Below are positions 1-6,428 of a stretch of DNA of 51,535 nt, one piece after another. The position numbers were made by a program, and so were the translations under genes. This DNA is from Nesterenkonia alkaliphila (lineage in GTDB: Bacteria; Actinomycetota; Actinomycetes; Actinomycetales; Micrococcaceae), in the NCBI RefSeq assembly GCF_009758175.1, contig NZ_WRPM01000023.1:1-51535 (forward strand), read 5' to 3'. Below the pieces are notes generated by a model. The model searched no databases. It saw nothing but the letters and a program-made list of their open reading frames with translations, and was not told where the DNA came from. How positions within the stretch are numbered: the first letter of the stretch is position 1; each line of letters begins with the position of its first letter.

Positions 1-568
1 ACATCCAAGACGAATACGGTCACGGCCCTCGGGAGGGTTACACCACTCTATGGGGCACTACTGGAGGGAAGCGAAGCACCTCTACGAGATGGCAAAGAAG
101 GTGCGATCCGGTGACCCTGAGAACTTGGAGGGCCAAGCCGCCAGAGTATTGTGGAAAGGGCTCTACGGACATCTGAACTTCACTCGGATTCCCGGTGCGA
201 ATGATGCACTGAATGCCGCCCACAACTATGGGTACACAATTCTTCGTGGTCGCGTGCTCACGTCTATCTTGGGCTCAGGGCTGACTGCCGGGATCGGGAT
301 CTTCCATAGGGGGCGATCCAACCCTTTTGCACTAGCGGACGACCTCATCGAGCCCTTCCGCGCAGTGATCGACCGGGCGGTACTTGAGTTCGATCCTGAG
401 AAGCTACTGCTGGATCAGCCGACAAAGAAGGCACTCATTCATGCTGTTCGCCCCCTCGATGTCCCTGAAGAGGGTTTTCGAGTCGATGCCGAGATTGACC
501 GGTTCACCGCTGCTTTCGCTCAGTACCTGGAGGGAAAGCAGGACTATCTGGAAGTGCCGAGGATTTGA
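1..568 (+). CDS. cas1: CRISPR-associated endonuclease Cas1, type II (3' part only)
   Basis: This is the C-terminal part, about 188 codons, of a protein whose start lies left of the window. Cas1 is the integrase subunit of the Cas1–Cas2 complex that inserts new spacers into a CRISPR array. The recognisable stretch reads SGDPENLEGQAARVLW, then NYGYTILRGRV, GIGIFHRGRSNPFALADD and LIEPFRAVIDRAV. These are the conserved active-site neighbourhood of type II Cas1, with the catalytic His in GIFHRG and the Asp pair in ALADDLIEPF. The frame is open to the window edge. The first 16 or so codons (positions 2–49) look less Cas1-like, so a frame problem near the edge cannot be excluded. The stop is 3 nt before cas2, so the two are one operon. 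cas9 is expected upstream but is not visible. Confidence 0.93.
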   Translation, partial: HPRRIRSRPSGGLHHSMGHYWREAKHLYEMAKKVRSGDPENLEGQAARVLWKGLYGHLNFTRIPGANDALNAAHNYGYTILRGRVLTSILGSGLTAGIGIFHRGRSNPFALADDLIEPFRAVIDRAVLEFDPEKLLLDQPTKKALIHAVRPLDVPEEGFRVDAEIDRFTAAFAQYLEGKQDYLEVPRI

Positions 569-571
569 AAG

Positions 572-892
572 ATGGCGGATCCCGTGTGGTTACTTGTGAT
601 GTTTGACCTTCCGGTCCAAACTAAGGCACAACAGAAGGCCGCCAATCAGTTCCGAAACCTTTTGTTGGACTTAGGGTGCTCTCGCGTGCAGTTCAGTGTG
701 TATGCTCGCTACTTTCCGAATGCCAGTCAGTCGCATCGTGTGGTGAAGAATATCGAAGAAAACATCAGTCCTGGTGGCGCAGTACGCATTATGCGATTTA
801 GTGACGCAGTATGGTCATCAATGAAACGTTTTGAGGCCGAGGGACAGGCCATTGAGGCTGAAGAGCCAGAGGACCAACTGCTGTTGTTCTAG
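572..892 (+). CDS. cas2: CRISPR-associated protein Cas2
   Basis: 106 aa, the usual Cas2 length. Cas2 dimers bridge two Cas1 dimers during spacer acquisition. The N-terminal strand reads WLLVMFDLPV, with the conserved metal-site Asp at residue 12 that typifies Cas2, followed by a ferredoxin-like fold (QFSVYARYF is the second typical strand). The acidic C-terminal tail (EAEEPEDQ) is common in type II Cas2. The ATG follows the cas1 stop by 3 nt and has no clear ribosome site of its own, which suggests translational coupling. Two hairpins follow the stop, and the minus-strand tracrRNA gene converges on it. Confidence 0.95.
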   Translation: MADPVWLLVMFDLPVQTKAQQKAANQFRNLLLDLGCSRVQFSVYARYFPNASQSHRVVKNIEENISPGGAVRIMRFSDAVWSSMKRFEAEGQAIEAEEPEDQLLLF

Positions 893-949
893 CTCCCTAG
901 GAGCTAAGAGATCATCGCCGACGAACGCCAGCCAGGTCGTCGCCGATGA
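890..949. terminator. Two hairpins between cas2 and the tracrRNA gene
   Basis: A 7-bp stem (890–896 with 900–906, loop CTA) starts on the cas2 stop codon. A second, longer inverted repeat pairs 912–924 with 937–949 with one C·C mismatch. Neither has a strong T-tract. They lie where cas2 (plus) and tracrRNA (minus) converge, so a bidirectional terminator is the likely role. Confidence 0.5.
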
Positions 950-984
950 CCTTCACCCGAACTACGTCCCTTGAGAAACACCGG

Positions 985-1121
985 AAACCCCGAACAGCAA
1001 TGCTGCGGGACTTCGAGGGTTGAATTATGTGGCCCCGTCGGTATGACCCGACAGGGCGGAGAAGTCAGAGGAACCGAAGTTCCTCCTTATTAAGAATCTC
1101 CCCAGATTCTCCTCGATAGTT
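985..1121 (-). ncRNA. tracrRNA of the type II-C system
   Basis: The minus strand carries an anti-repeat able to pair with the CRISPR repeat in crRNA sense. Plus positions 1110–1119 give a 10-bp upper helix with repeat nt 22–31. Plus positions 1089–1103 give a 15-bp lower helix with repeat nt 1–15, including two G·U pairs. A bulge separates the two helices, as in known crRNA:tracrRNA duplexes. Three hairpins follow in transcript order: 1085–1068 (7 bp, UUCG tetraloop), 1057–1032 (10 bp with one G·U) and 1009–989 (8 bp, 2-nt bulge), then GGUUU as a weak terminator near 985. The predicted start at 1121 sits at the very beginning of the anti-repeat. The 3' end is an estimate. It would guide crRNA maturation and Cas9 binding. 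Confidence 0.9.
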
Positions 1122-1127
1122 GCCGAA

Positions 1128-1156
1128 ACTCTAGCATTTTTCGCTTCAAGTGTCAG
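1128..1156 (-). promoter_or_regulatory. Promoter of tracrRNA
   Basis: Minus strand: -35 CTGACA (1156–1151), 17-bp spacer, extended -10 TGC-TAGAGT (-10 hexamer at 1133–1128). Transcription should begin at or near the A at 1121, directly before the anti-repeat. Confidence 0.75.
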
Positions 1157-1247
1157 CACTGAGGCCTCCCAGGACTGGTCAGACACCGTTTCCGAGCTCC
1201 GAAAAGCCCTCCAAAACGGCCTCTGACCAGGCCCTTTAGCCCCGTAT

Positions 1248-2757
1248 CCAGTCTATCGAGGAGTGGAGGGGGAGATTCTCAACGTTCGCGGCCTGCCAGC
1301 CGGCGACGTCGCCAGTCTATCGAGGAGTGGAGGGGGAGATTCTCAACCCTCGCCGCCGGTATCGTCCTCGCCCTCCCAGTCTATCGAGGAGTGGAGGGGG
1401 AGATTCTCAACATCCGGTTGGGGTACCCGCGTCTGGGTGCCAGTCTATCGAGGAGTGGAGGGGGAGATTCTCAACGTCCTGACCAGCAGGGCGTGACCCT
1501 GGACCAGTCTATCGAGGAGTGGAGGGGGAGATTCTCAACAAGGTGGGGGGGTGAAATTGAAGTTTTGCCAGTCTATCGAGGAGTGGAGGGGGAGATTCTC
1601 AACAACGCTTCTGGTAGGCCGGTAAATAATTCCAGTCTATCGAGGAGTGGAGGGGGAGATTCTCAACAATACTTCAAACTGATTAGAGCGTGACCCCAGT
1701 CTATCGAGGAGTGGAGGGGGAGATTCTCAACCAGTGCTGGCACCAGCTAGTCAGCCTCCCCAGTCTATCGAGGAGTGGAGGGGGAGATTCTCAACAGCTT
1801 CTCCATGGCCAAGCTCGCGGCCACCAGTCTATCGAGGAGTGGAGGGGGAGATTCTCAACGTCGCCGACGGGCACCGCCGCCTCGCGGCCAGTCTATCGAG
1901 GAGTGGAGGGGGAGATTCTCAACCGCTTGCCGACAGTGCCGACCCGGTTGCCCAGTCTATCGAGGAGTGGAGGGGGAGATTCTCAACCGTGTTCTGTTCT
2001 GTCATGTTCCAGATTCCCAGTCTATCGAGGAGTGGAGGGGGAGATTCTCAACGTACGTGAGGGTCCACCACTGCGCGTTCCCCAGTCTATCGAGGAGTGG
2101 AGGGGGAGATTCTCAACCGACCGGAAACCATGATAGCTACCAAGCCCAGTCTATCGAGGAGTGGAGGGGGAGATTCTCAACGATTGGAGCCTCACCTATG
2201 CACATCAAGCCAGTCTATCGAGGAGTGGAGGGGGAGATTCTCAACGCGACCCCGCATCTAAAGCTAGGGCGCGCCAGTCTATCGAGGAGTGGAGGGGGAG
2301 ATTCTCAACGTCTGCCGCCCTTCTCCTGCATCCACGCCCAGTCTATCGAGGAGTGGAGGGGGAGATTCTCAACCAGAGCTCCTGTGGGACCGCATCCCAT
2401 CCCAGTCTATCGAGGAGTGGAGGGGGAGATTCTCAACCTCTTCTTTGCTTCCAAATCGGCCAATGCCAGTCTATCGAGGAGTGGAGGGGGAGATTCTCAA
2501 CTGATGTTAGAGAACCGCTGCATGCTCATCCAGTCTATCGAGGAGTGGAGGGGGAGATTCTCAACTGAGCAGGCCCGGCACGAGGCGCAGCAGCCAGTCT
2601 ATCGAGGAGTGGAGGGGGAGATTCTCAACTCGACCCAGCAGTAGCAGCATCAAGCAACCAGTCTATCGAGGAGTGGAGGGGGAGATTCTCAACACCCGCC
2701 TATCCCCTGCCGCTAAGTCAGCCAGTCTATCGAGGAGTGGAGGGGGAGATTCTCAAC
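1248..2757 (-). CRISPR. Type II-C CRISPR array, 24 repeats and 23 spacers
   Basis: A 36-bp repeat occurs 24 times without a mismatch. Repeat starts are 1248, 1312, 1376 and so on every 64 bp to 1952, then 2017, 2082, 2146 and every 64 bp to 2722. Spacers are 28 nt, except two adjacent 29-nt spacers ending at 2016 and 2081. On the plus strand the repeat begins CCAGTCTATCGAGG and ends GATTCTCAAC. In crRNA sense (minus) it begins GTTGAG and ends GATAGACTGG, much like the Corynebacterium type II-C repeat, which also ends in GATAGACT. The tracrRNA anti-repeat fixes the minus strand as the coding sense. No terminal repeat is degenerate. A leader, if any, is expected on the 2758 side. Confidence 0.99.
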
Positions 2758-2849
2758 CTCGCTCTCCGGCTGCCGCTTCCACCAGCCGGCTGGACTGGGA
2801 GCGGGGCTGACAGGACCAGGGAGGCCGATCCCCCGGAAGTTCTAGCGCT

Positions 2850-2915
2850 GAGTGCGCAGCTTGTGCAGCGTTTCCGGGTGTTCTGGGGTGAGAGTGCTGC
2901 ACAGATTGCGCACTC
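2850..2915. other. Long imperfect hairpin between the CRISPR array and a small gene
   Basis: GAGTGCGCA (2850–2858) pairs perfectly with 2907–2915, and TGTGCAGC (2862–2869) with 2896–2903. The two helices are separated by a symmetric 3×3 internal loop and closed by a 26-nt loop. It ends 86 nt before the next start codon. It may be a terminator shielding the array or a 5'-UTR structure. The rest of 2758–3001 holds a smaller hairpin (2766–2789, 7 bp) and no gene that I can support. Confidence 0.55.
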
Positions 2916-3001
2916 GATGGATTCCTAGCGTTCGCCGCAGAGTTTGCCTAGGTGCCGTCCGCAGCAGGAGTACGATGAGGCTCAGAGGGCAGGAGGAGCT
3001 C

Positions 3002-3238
3002 ATGACTGATACGGATCAAGTCACACAGCACGACGGCCCGATAAGAACCGTCGATGGCCTGTACAAGGTGCTGCTGACGTACGACCGGGGCCAGGCTGTG
3101 TACTACAAGGACCGGGAGCTTGCTGAAGCGATCCACGATGCCAATCGCAAGGCAATCTACTTCCGGAACCTCGAGCATGACCTGCGCGCCTGGCAGAAGC
3201 TTCCGTGGTGGAAGCGGCTGTTTACGCCCCGTCCCTGA
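3002..3238 (+). CDS. Small protein of unknown function, 78 aa
   Basis: I do not recognise the family. The ATG at 3002 was chosen because AGGAGGAG lies just upstream (2991–2998). The protein is soluble and charged, without a signal peptide or membrane segment. It has a central helical part (ELAEAIHDANRKAIYFRN) and an aromatic, basic end (WQKLPWWKRLF). It stands alone, facing away from the CRISPR array, with the long hairpin at 2850–2915 upstream. A role in the CRISPR system is not indicated by anything in its sequence. Confidence 0.7.
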   Translation: MTDTDQVTQHDGPIRTVDGLYKVLLTYDRGQAVYYKDRELAEAIHDANRKAIYFRNLEHDLRAWQKLPWWKRLFTPRP

Positions 3239-3302
3239 TTCCCAGCGCCCCCCACAACACCACCCCCTAGACTGGTGGCAGTCGAGCATGGAGGAACGCA
3301 CT

Positions 3303-3521
3303 GTGGCAGATCTGGAGAAGCTCAACAAGATCGGGTGGCTGCTGGTGGGCGCCGCCGTCCTGGTGAGCCTGCTGGTGATCATCGGACTCTTCAACGGCCT
3401 GGGCTTCTGGGCCGGGTTCTGGAGTTTTGTGTTCATCGTGGCGCCGCTGGCGGTGATCGGCCTGGCGCTGCTGGGCAAGCGTTGGTTCACGATCTCCAAG
3501 CGCACCGGCCGCCGGCTCTGA
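3303..3521 (+). CDS. Small membrane protein, about 72 aa
   Basis: Unknown function. Two hydrophobic segments (about residues 10–28 and 35–58) flank a short loop (NGLGFWAG), and the C-terminus is basic (KRWFTISKRTGRR), so it is a two-helix inner-membrane protein with a cytoplasmic basic tail. The GTG at 3303 is preferred because GGAGGAA (3291–3297) lies 5 nt before it. An in-frame ATG at 3288 would put that ribosome site inside the gene. The stop is 3 nt before the pcp start, so the two are probably co-transcribed. Confidence 0.7.
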   Translation: MADLEKLNKIGWLLVGAAVLVSLLVIIGLFNGLGFWAGFWSFVFIVAPLAVIGLALLGKRWFTISKRTGRRL

Positions 3522-3524
3522 CCG

Positions 3525-4223
3525 GTGGCAGCGCCTCAGCGAGTCCTGATCTCCGCCTTCGAACCCTTCGGCGGCGCGGACCGCAACCCCTCCCAGGACG
3601 TACTCACCCTACTCACCCAGCGGGCAGACCAGGGTGAGCTGCACGCACAGGCTGAACACCGCGGCGTCGTACTCATCCCGCTGACCCTGCCGGTGGAGTT
3701 CGGCCGCGCCGGGAAGCTGCTCACCGCAGCCATCGGCGACCACTCCCCCGCCCTGGTGGTCTGCCTGGGGCTCGCCGCAGGCACTGAGACCATCCGGCTG
3801 GAACGCCTCGGGGTGAATCTGCGCGATGCCCGGATCCCGGACAACGCCGGCGCCCAGCCCACCGACGCGCCAGTGGCTGCAGATGGCCCCGCCGCCCTGT
3901 TCAGCACACTGCGCCTGAAGGCCGCCCACGCCCGCATCGCCGCCGCGGGCATCCCCGTCTCCCTCTCGCTGAGCGCAGGCAGCTATGTGTGCAACGATCT
4001 GCTCTACACGGCCCTGCACCACATCAGCTCCCAGCGGCTGCAGATTCCTGCCAGCTTCGTCCACATCCCCGATCTGCCCGGCGTTGATCAACAGAGTGCT
4101 GATCAGCACAGCCCAGGCAGCCCCCTGAGCATCGGCCAGGCTGCCACAGCGGTGGACCTCCTGGTGGCCGAATCGCTGCACAACACTGGCGACGCCGCCA
4201 CACCCCTGGGTACGCTCCACTGA
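3525..4223 (+). CDS. pcp: Pyroglutamyl-peptidase I (peptidase family C15)
   Basis: 232 aa. This cytosolic cysteine peptidase removes N-terminal pyroglutamate from peptides. The family motifs are complete: AFEPFGG near the start, TIRLERLGVNLRDARIPDN with the catalytic Glu (about residue 93), SAGSYVCNDLLYTALH with the nucleophile Cys (about 156), and SFVHIPDLP with the catalytic His (about 180). The start is GTG, 3 nt after the preceding small membrane-protein gene. The C-terminal tail after residue 185 is somewhat longer than usual and carries a Gln/Ser-rich stretch. Confidence 0.95.
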   Translation: MAAPQRVLISAFEPFGGADRNPSQDVLTLLTQRADQGELHAQAEHRGVVLIPLTLPVEFGRAGKLLTAAIGDHSPALVVCLGLAAGTETIRLERLGVNLRDARIPDNAGAQPTDAPVAADGPAALFSTLRLKAAHARIAAAGIPVSLSLSAGSYVCNDLLYTALHHISSQRLQIPASFVHIPDLPGVDQQSADQHSPGSPLSIGQAATAVDLLVAESLHNTGDAATPLGTLH

Positions 4224-4323
4224 AAGTTTCACGCCCTGCTCAGGTCACTTTCAGAGTAGGTGCTTACAGTCAATAGCGGTAAGCAGAAGTTCCAATCCTT
4301 GAGAAGCGTGCAGCGAGGTGACC

Positions 4324-4527
4324 ATGACGTCACAGGAACAGGACGAGGCCGATACCCGGCTCCACCATCAGGCTGCCCAGCGCAATGGAGCCCCTCCCCC
4401 GGAAGGCGGCAAGAAGCAGGATGACCTGGGTCTCTCAGCATCCAACCGGGCTGTGACCATCACGCTGATAATCGGCATCGCATTGATGATCCTGGTGCTT
4501 ATGCTGCCCTATCTCAGCAACCTCTGA
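4324..4527 (+). CDS. Small single-pass membrane protein, 67 aa
   Basis: Unknown function. The N-terminal 40 residues are hydrophilic (Gln/Glu-rich, then GAPPPEGGKKQDD), followed by one membrane helix (AVTITLIIGIALMILVLMLP) that ends three residues before the stop: a tail-anchored layout. GAGGTG (4315–4320) precedes the ATG at 4324. A GTG at 4318 in the same frame would add two residues. It lies in a run of small membrane proteins between pcp and dnaB. Confidence 0.65.
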   Translation: MTSQEQDEADTRLHHQAAQRNGAPPPEGGKKQDDLGLSASNRAVTITLIIGIALMILVLMLPYLSNL

Positions 4528-4584
4528 GTCCGTTGCAGCGGCGACCCGCTGAAGCTCCCTGCCGAGGGATAAGCTTGGTTCCCG

Positions 4585-5028
4585 ATGAGCAGGAGCAAAA
4601 AGAAGACCCGGGGCAATCCTCGCGGCCAGGCTAAGCGGCGCAGCTCCTCCTCACGCACATCCTCCCGCACCGCCTCGCGTGGCCCACAGCGGCGCACAGC
4701 CGCTGCGCGTTCCATGCAGGCAGCCAGGTACCTCTGGGCGGTGGTGACCGGCCTGGTGATCGCAGCTCTGCTGTTTGAACCCACAATGGTCTGGACCCTG
4801 GGAGTGGGGTTCTTCATGGTCGCCAATGCGGAGCTCTTCGGCCTATGGATGGTGGTGGCCGGCTACGGCATGGCCTGCCTGCCTGCCACATTCGGGCTGC
4901 TGGTGGCCACCGGGCGGTTCTGGTTCAGCCTGACCCACGGACTGTGGATCGGTGCTGTGTACTCCGTGACCGGATTCCTGCTGCTGGACCGTATCATGGG
5001 GCTGCTCAGCCCCTACGGATTCCCCTAG
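4585..5028 (+). CDS. Membrane protein with a long basic N-terminus, 147 aa
   Basis: Not recognised. The first 45 residues are Lys/Arg/Ser-rich (SRSKKKTRGNPRGQAKRRSS), compatible with nucleic acid or phospholipid contact, or simply with a cytoplasmic anchor. Three or four hydrophobic segments follow (about 49–65, 67–85, 88–110, 117–138). The ATG has no strong ribosome site (GATGAG region). It converges with dnaB, whose stop is 10 bp away on the other strand. Confidence 0.7.
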   Translation: MSRSKKKTRGNPRGQAKRRSSSSRTSSRTASRGPQRRTAAARSMQAARYLWAVVTGLVIAALLFEPTMVWTLGVGFFMVANAELFGLWMVVAGYGMACLPATFGLLVATGRFWFSLTHGLWIGAVYSVTGFLLLDRIMGLLSPYGFP

Positions 5029-5037
5029 TTCCGCGGC

Positions 5038-6402
5038 TCAGAAGTCACGGGCCATCTCGGCGAAACGCTGGAAGTGCCCCTGGAAGATGAGGGTGATATC
5101 GCGGGTGGGACCGTTACGGTTCTTCGCCACAATGATGTCCGCCTCGCCGGCACGTTCGGTCTCTTTGTCATAGACCTCGGGGCGGTGCAGCAGCATCACC
5201 ATATCGGCATCCTGCTCGATGGCTCCGGACTCACGCAGGTCAGAGACCTGGGGACGCTTATCCGGGCGCTGCTCGGAGCCGCGGTTCAGCTGGGAGAGCG
5301 CGATGATCGGCACATCAAGTTCCTTGGCCAGCAGCTTCAGGGTTCGGGAGAACTCGCTGACCTCCTGCTGGCGGGACTCGACCCGTTTCCCGGACATCAG
5401 CAGCTGCAGATAGTCCACAATGATCAGCTTGAGGTTCTCCCGCTGTTTCAGGCGGCGGCACTTGGCTCGGATCTCCATCAGAGAAAGGTTGGGGGCGTCG
5501 TCGATGTAGAGCGGCGCCTGCTCCAGGTGGTCCATGGCCCGGGCCATCTTCTCCCAATGCTCGTCCTGCAGGCTGGAGCCTTTGCGCAGATCACTGAAGT
5601 GCACTGCAGACTCGGCGGCGAGCAGGCGCATAGTCAGCTCCACCTTGCCCATCTCCAGGGAGAAGAAGGCAGTGGTCATACCGTGCTTGACCGATGCTGA
5701 GCGGGCGAAGTCCAGAGCCAGTACCGACTTGCCCATGGCGGGGCGGGCGGCGATCACGATCAGCTGACCGCCATGGAACCCATGGGTGAGATCATCCAGG
5801 TCCCGGAAGCCGGTGGGAATGCCGGTCAGCGTGCCGTCATTGGCGGCATTGACCTCGATCTCCTCGATAGTGGGGGCGAGGATCTCGGAGAGCCGGGAGT
5901 AGTCGGCGCTCTGCCGGTTCTCCGCTACGGTGTAGATCTCAGCCTGGGCCTCGTTGACGATCTCATCGACCTCACCATCGGCAGTATGGCCCAGCTGTAC
6001 GATCTTGGTGCCGGCCTCCACCAGCCGCCGCAGAATGGCGCGCTCGCGCACGATATCTGCGTAGAAGCCGGCATTTGCTGCTGTGGGCACCGATTGAGCC
6101 AAATTGTGCAGATAGGCCGGACCGCCCACCCGCTGCAGCTGCTGCTTCTTGCTCAGCTCGTCTGAGACGGTGACCTCATCGGCGGGCTCGCCGCGGCTGT
6201 AGAGGTCGATGATCGCCTCAAAGATCAGCTCATGGGCCGGGCGGTAGAAGTCGCGTCCGCGCAGCACCTCCACCACATCAGCGATGGCGTCCTTATTCAG
6301 CAGCATGCCGCCCAGCACGGACTGTTCGGCGACCATGTCCTGCGGCGGGGTGCGCGACTCCGCGCCGGCCCCGGTGCCCGGGTCATAGGTCTCCACACTC
6401 AC
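5038..6402 (-). CDS. dnaB: Replicative DNA helicase DnaB
   Basis: 454 aa, a full-length hexameric helicase that unwinds the fork. The N-terminal domain (about 20–125: VAEQSVLGGML, DFYRPAHELIF) binds primase. The RecA-like C-terminal domain starts with TGIPTGFRDLDDLTHG (about 193–208), the Walker A is ARPAMGKS (219–226), Walker B is LIIVDYLQ (326–333), and the arginine-finger region follows (DLRESGAIEQDAD). No intein interrupts it, unlike many mycobacterial DnaB proteins. The GTG start at 6402 has no ribosome site but stands exactly 6 nt after a TAGACT hexamer, suggesting a leaderless mRNA. It is not joined to the rpsF–rplI operon. Confidence 0.98.
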   Translation of the reverse strand: MSVETYDPGTGAGAESRTPPQDMVAEQSVLGGMLLNKDAIADVVEVLRGRDFYRPAHELIFEAIIDLYSRGEPADEVTVSDELSKKQQLQRVGGPAYLHNLAQSVPTAANAGFYADIVRERAILRRLVEAGTKIVQLGHTADGEVDEIVNEAQAEIYTVAENRQSADYSRLSEILAPTIEEIEVNAANDGTLTGIPTGFRDLDDLTHGFHGGQLIVIAARPAMGKSVLALDFARSASVKHGMTTAFFSLEMGKVELTMRLLAAESAVHFSDLRKGSSLQDEHWEKMARAMDHLEQAPLYIDDAPNLSLMEIRAKCRRLKQRENLKLIIVDYLQLLMSGKRVESRQQEVSEFSRTLKLLAKELDVPIIALSQLNRGSEQRPDKRPQVSDLRESGAIEQDADMVMLLHRPEVYDKETERAGEADIIVAKNRNGPTRDITLIFQGHFQRFAEMARDF

Positions 6403-6408
6403 CCCGAC

Positions 6409-6414
6409 AGTCTA
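6409..6414 (-). promoter_or_regulatory. -10 element of a leaderless dnaB transcript
   Basis: Minus-strand TAGACT (6414–6409) is followed by 6 nt and then the GTG start at 6402, the spacing that places +1 on the first base of the start codon. No good -35 hexamer is visible. Confidence 0.55.
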
Positions 6415-6428
6415 CTCACCGCTTGTCC

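Noticed and set aside
1-49. Alternative reading frame at the window edge (IQDEYGHG...)
   Set aside because: Too short to assign; may be chance or a frame problem in cas1, so it is only noted under cas1.
1263-2644. Long open frames across the CRISPR array with repeating peptides such as SIEEWRGRFST and SLSRSGGGDSQ
   Set aside because: They are the 36-bp repeat read in all three frames because it lacks stops; they are not proteins.
2737-2928. Open frame after the last repeat
   Set aside because: It starts inside the repeat, has no ribosome site and crosses the 2850–2915 hairpin.
5038-6402. Intein in DnaB
   Set aside because: Length 454 aa with uninterrupted Walker A and the following helices; no splice-site blocks.
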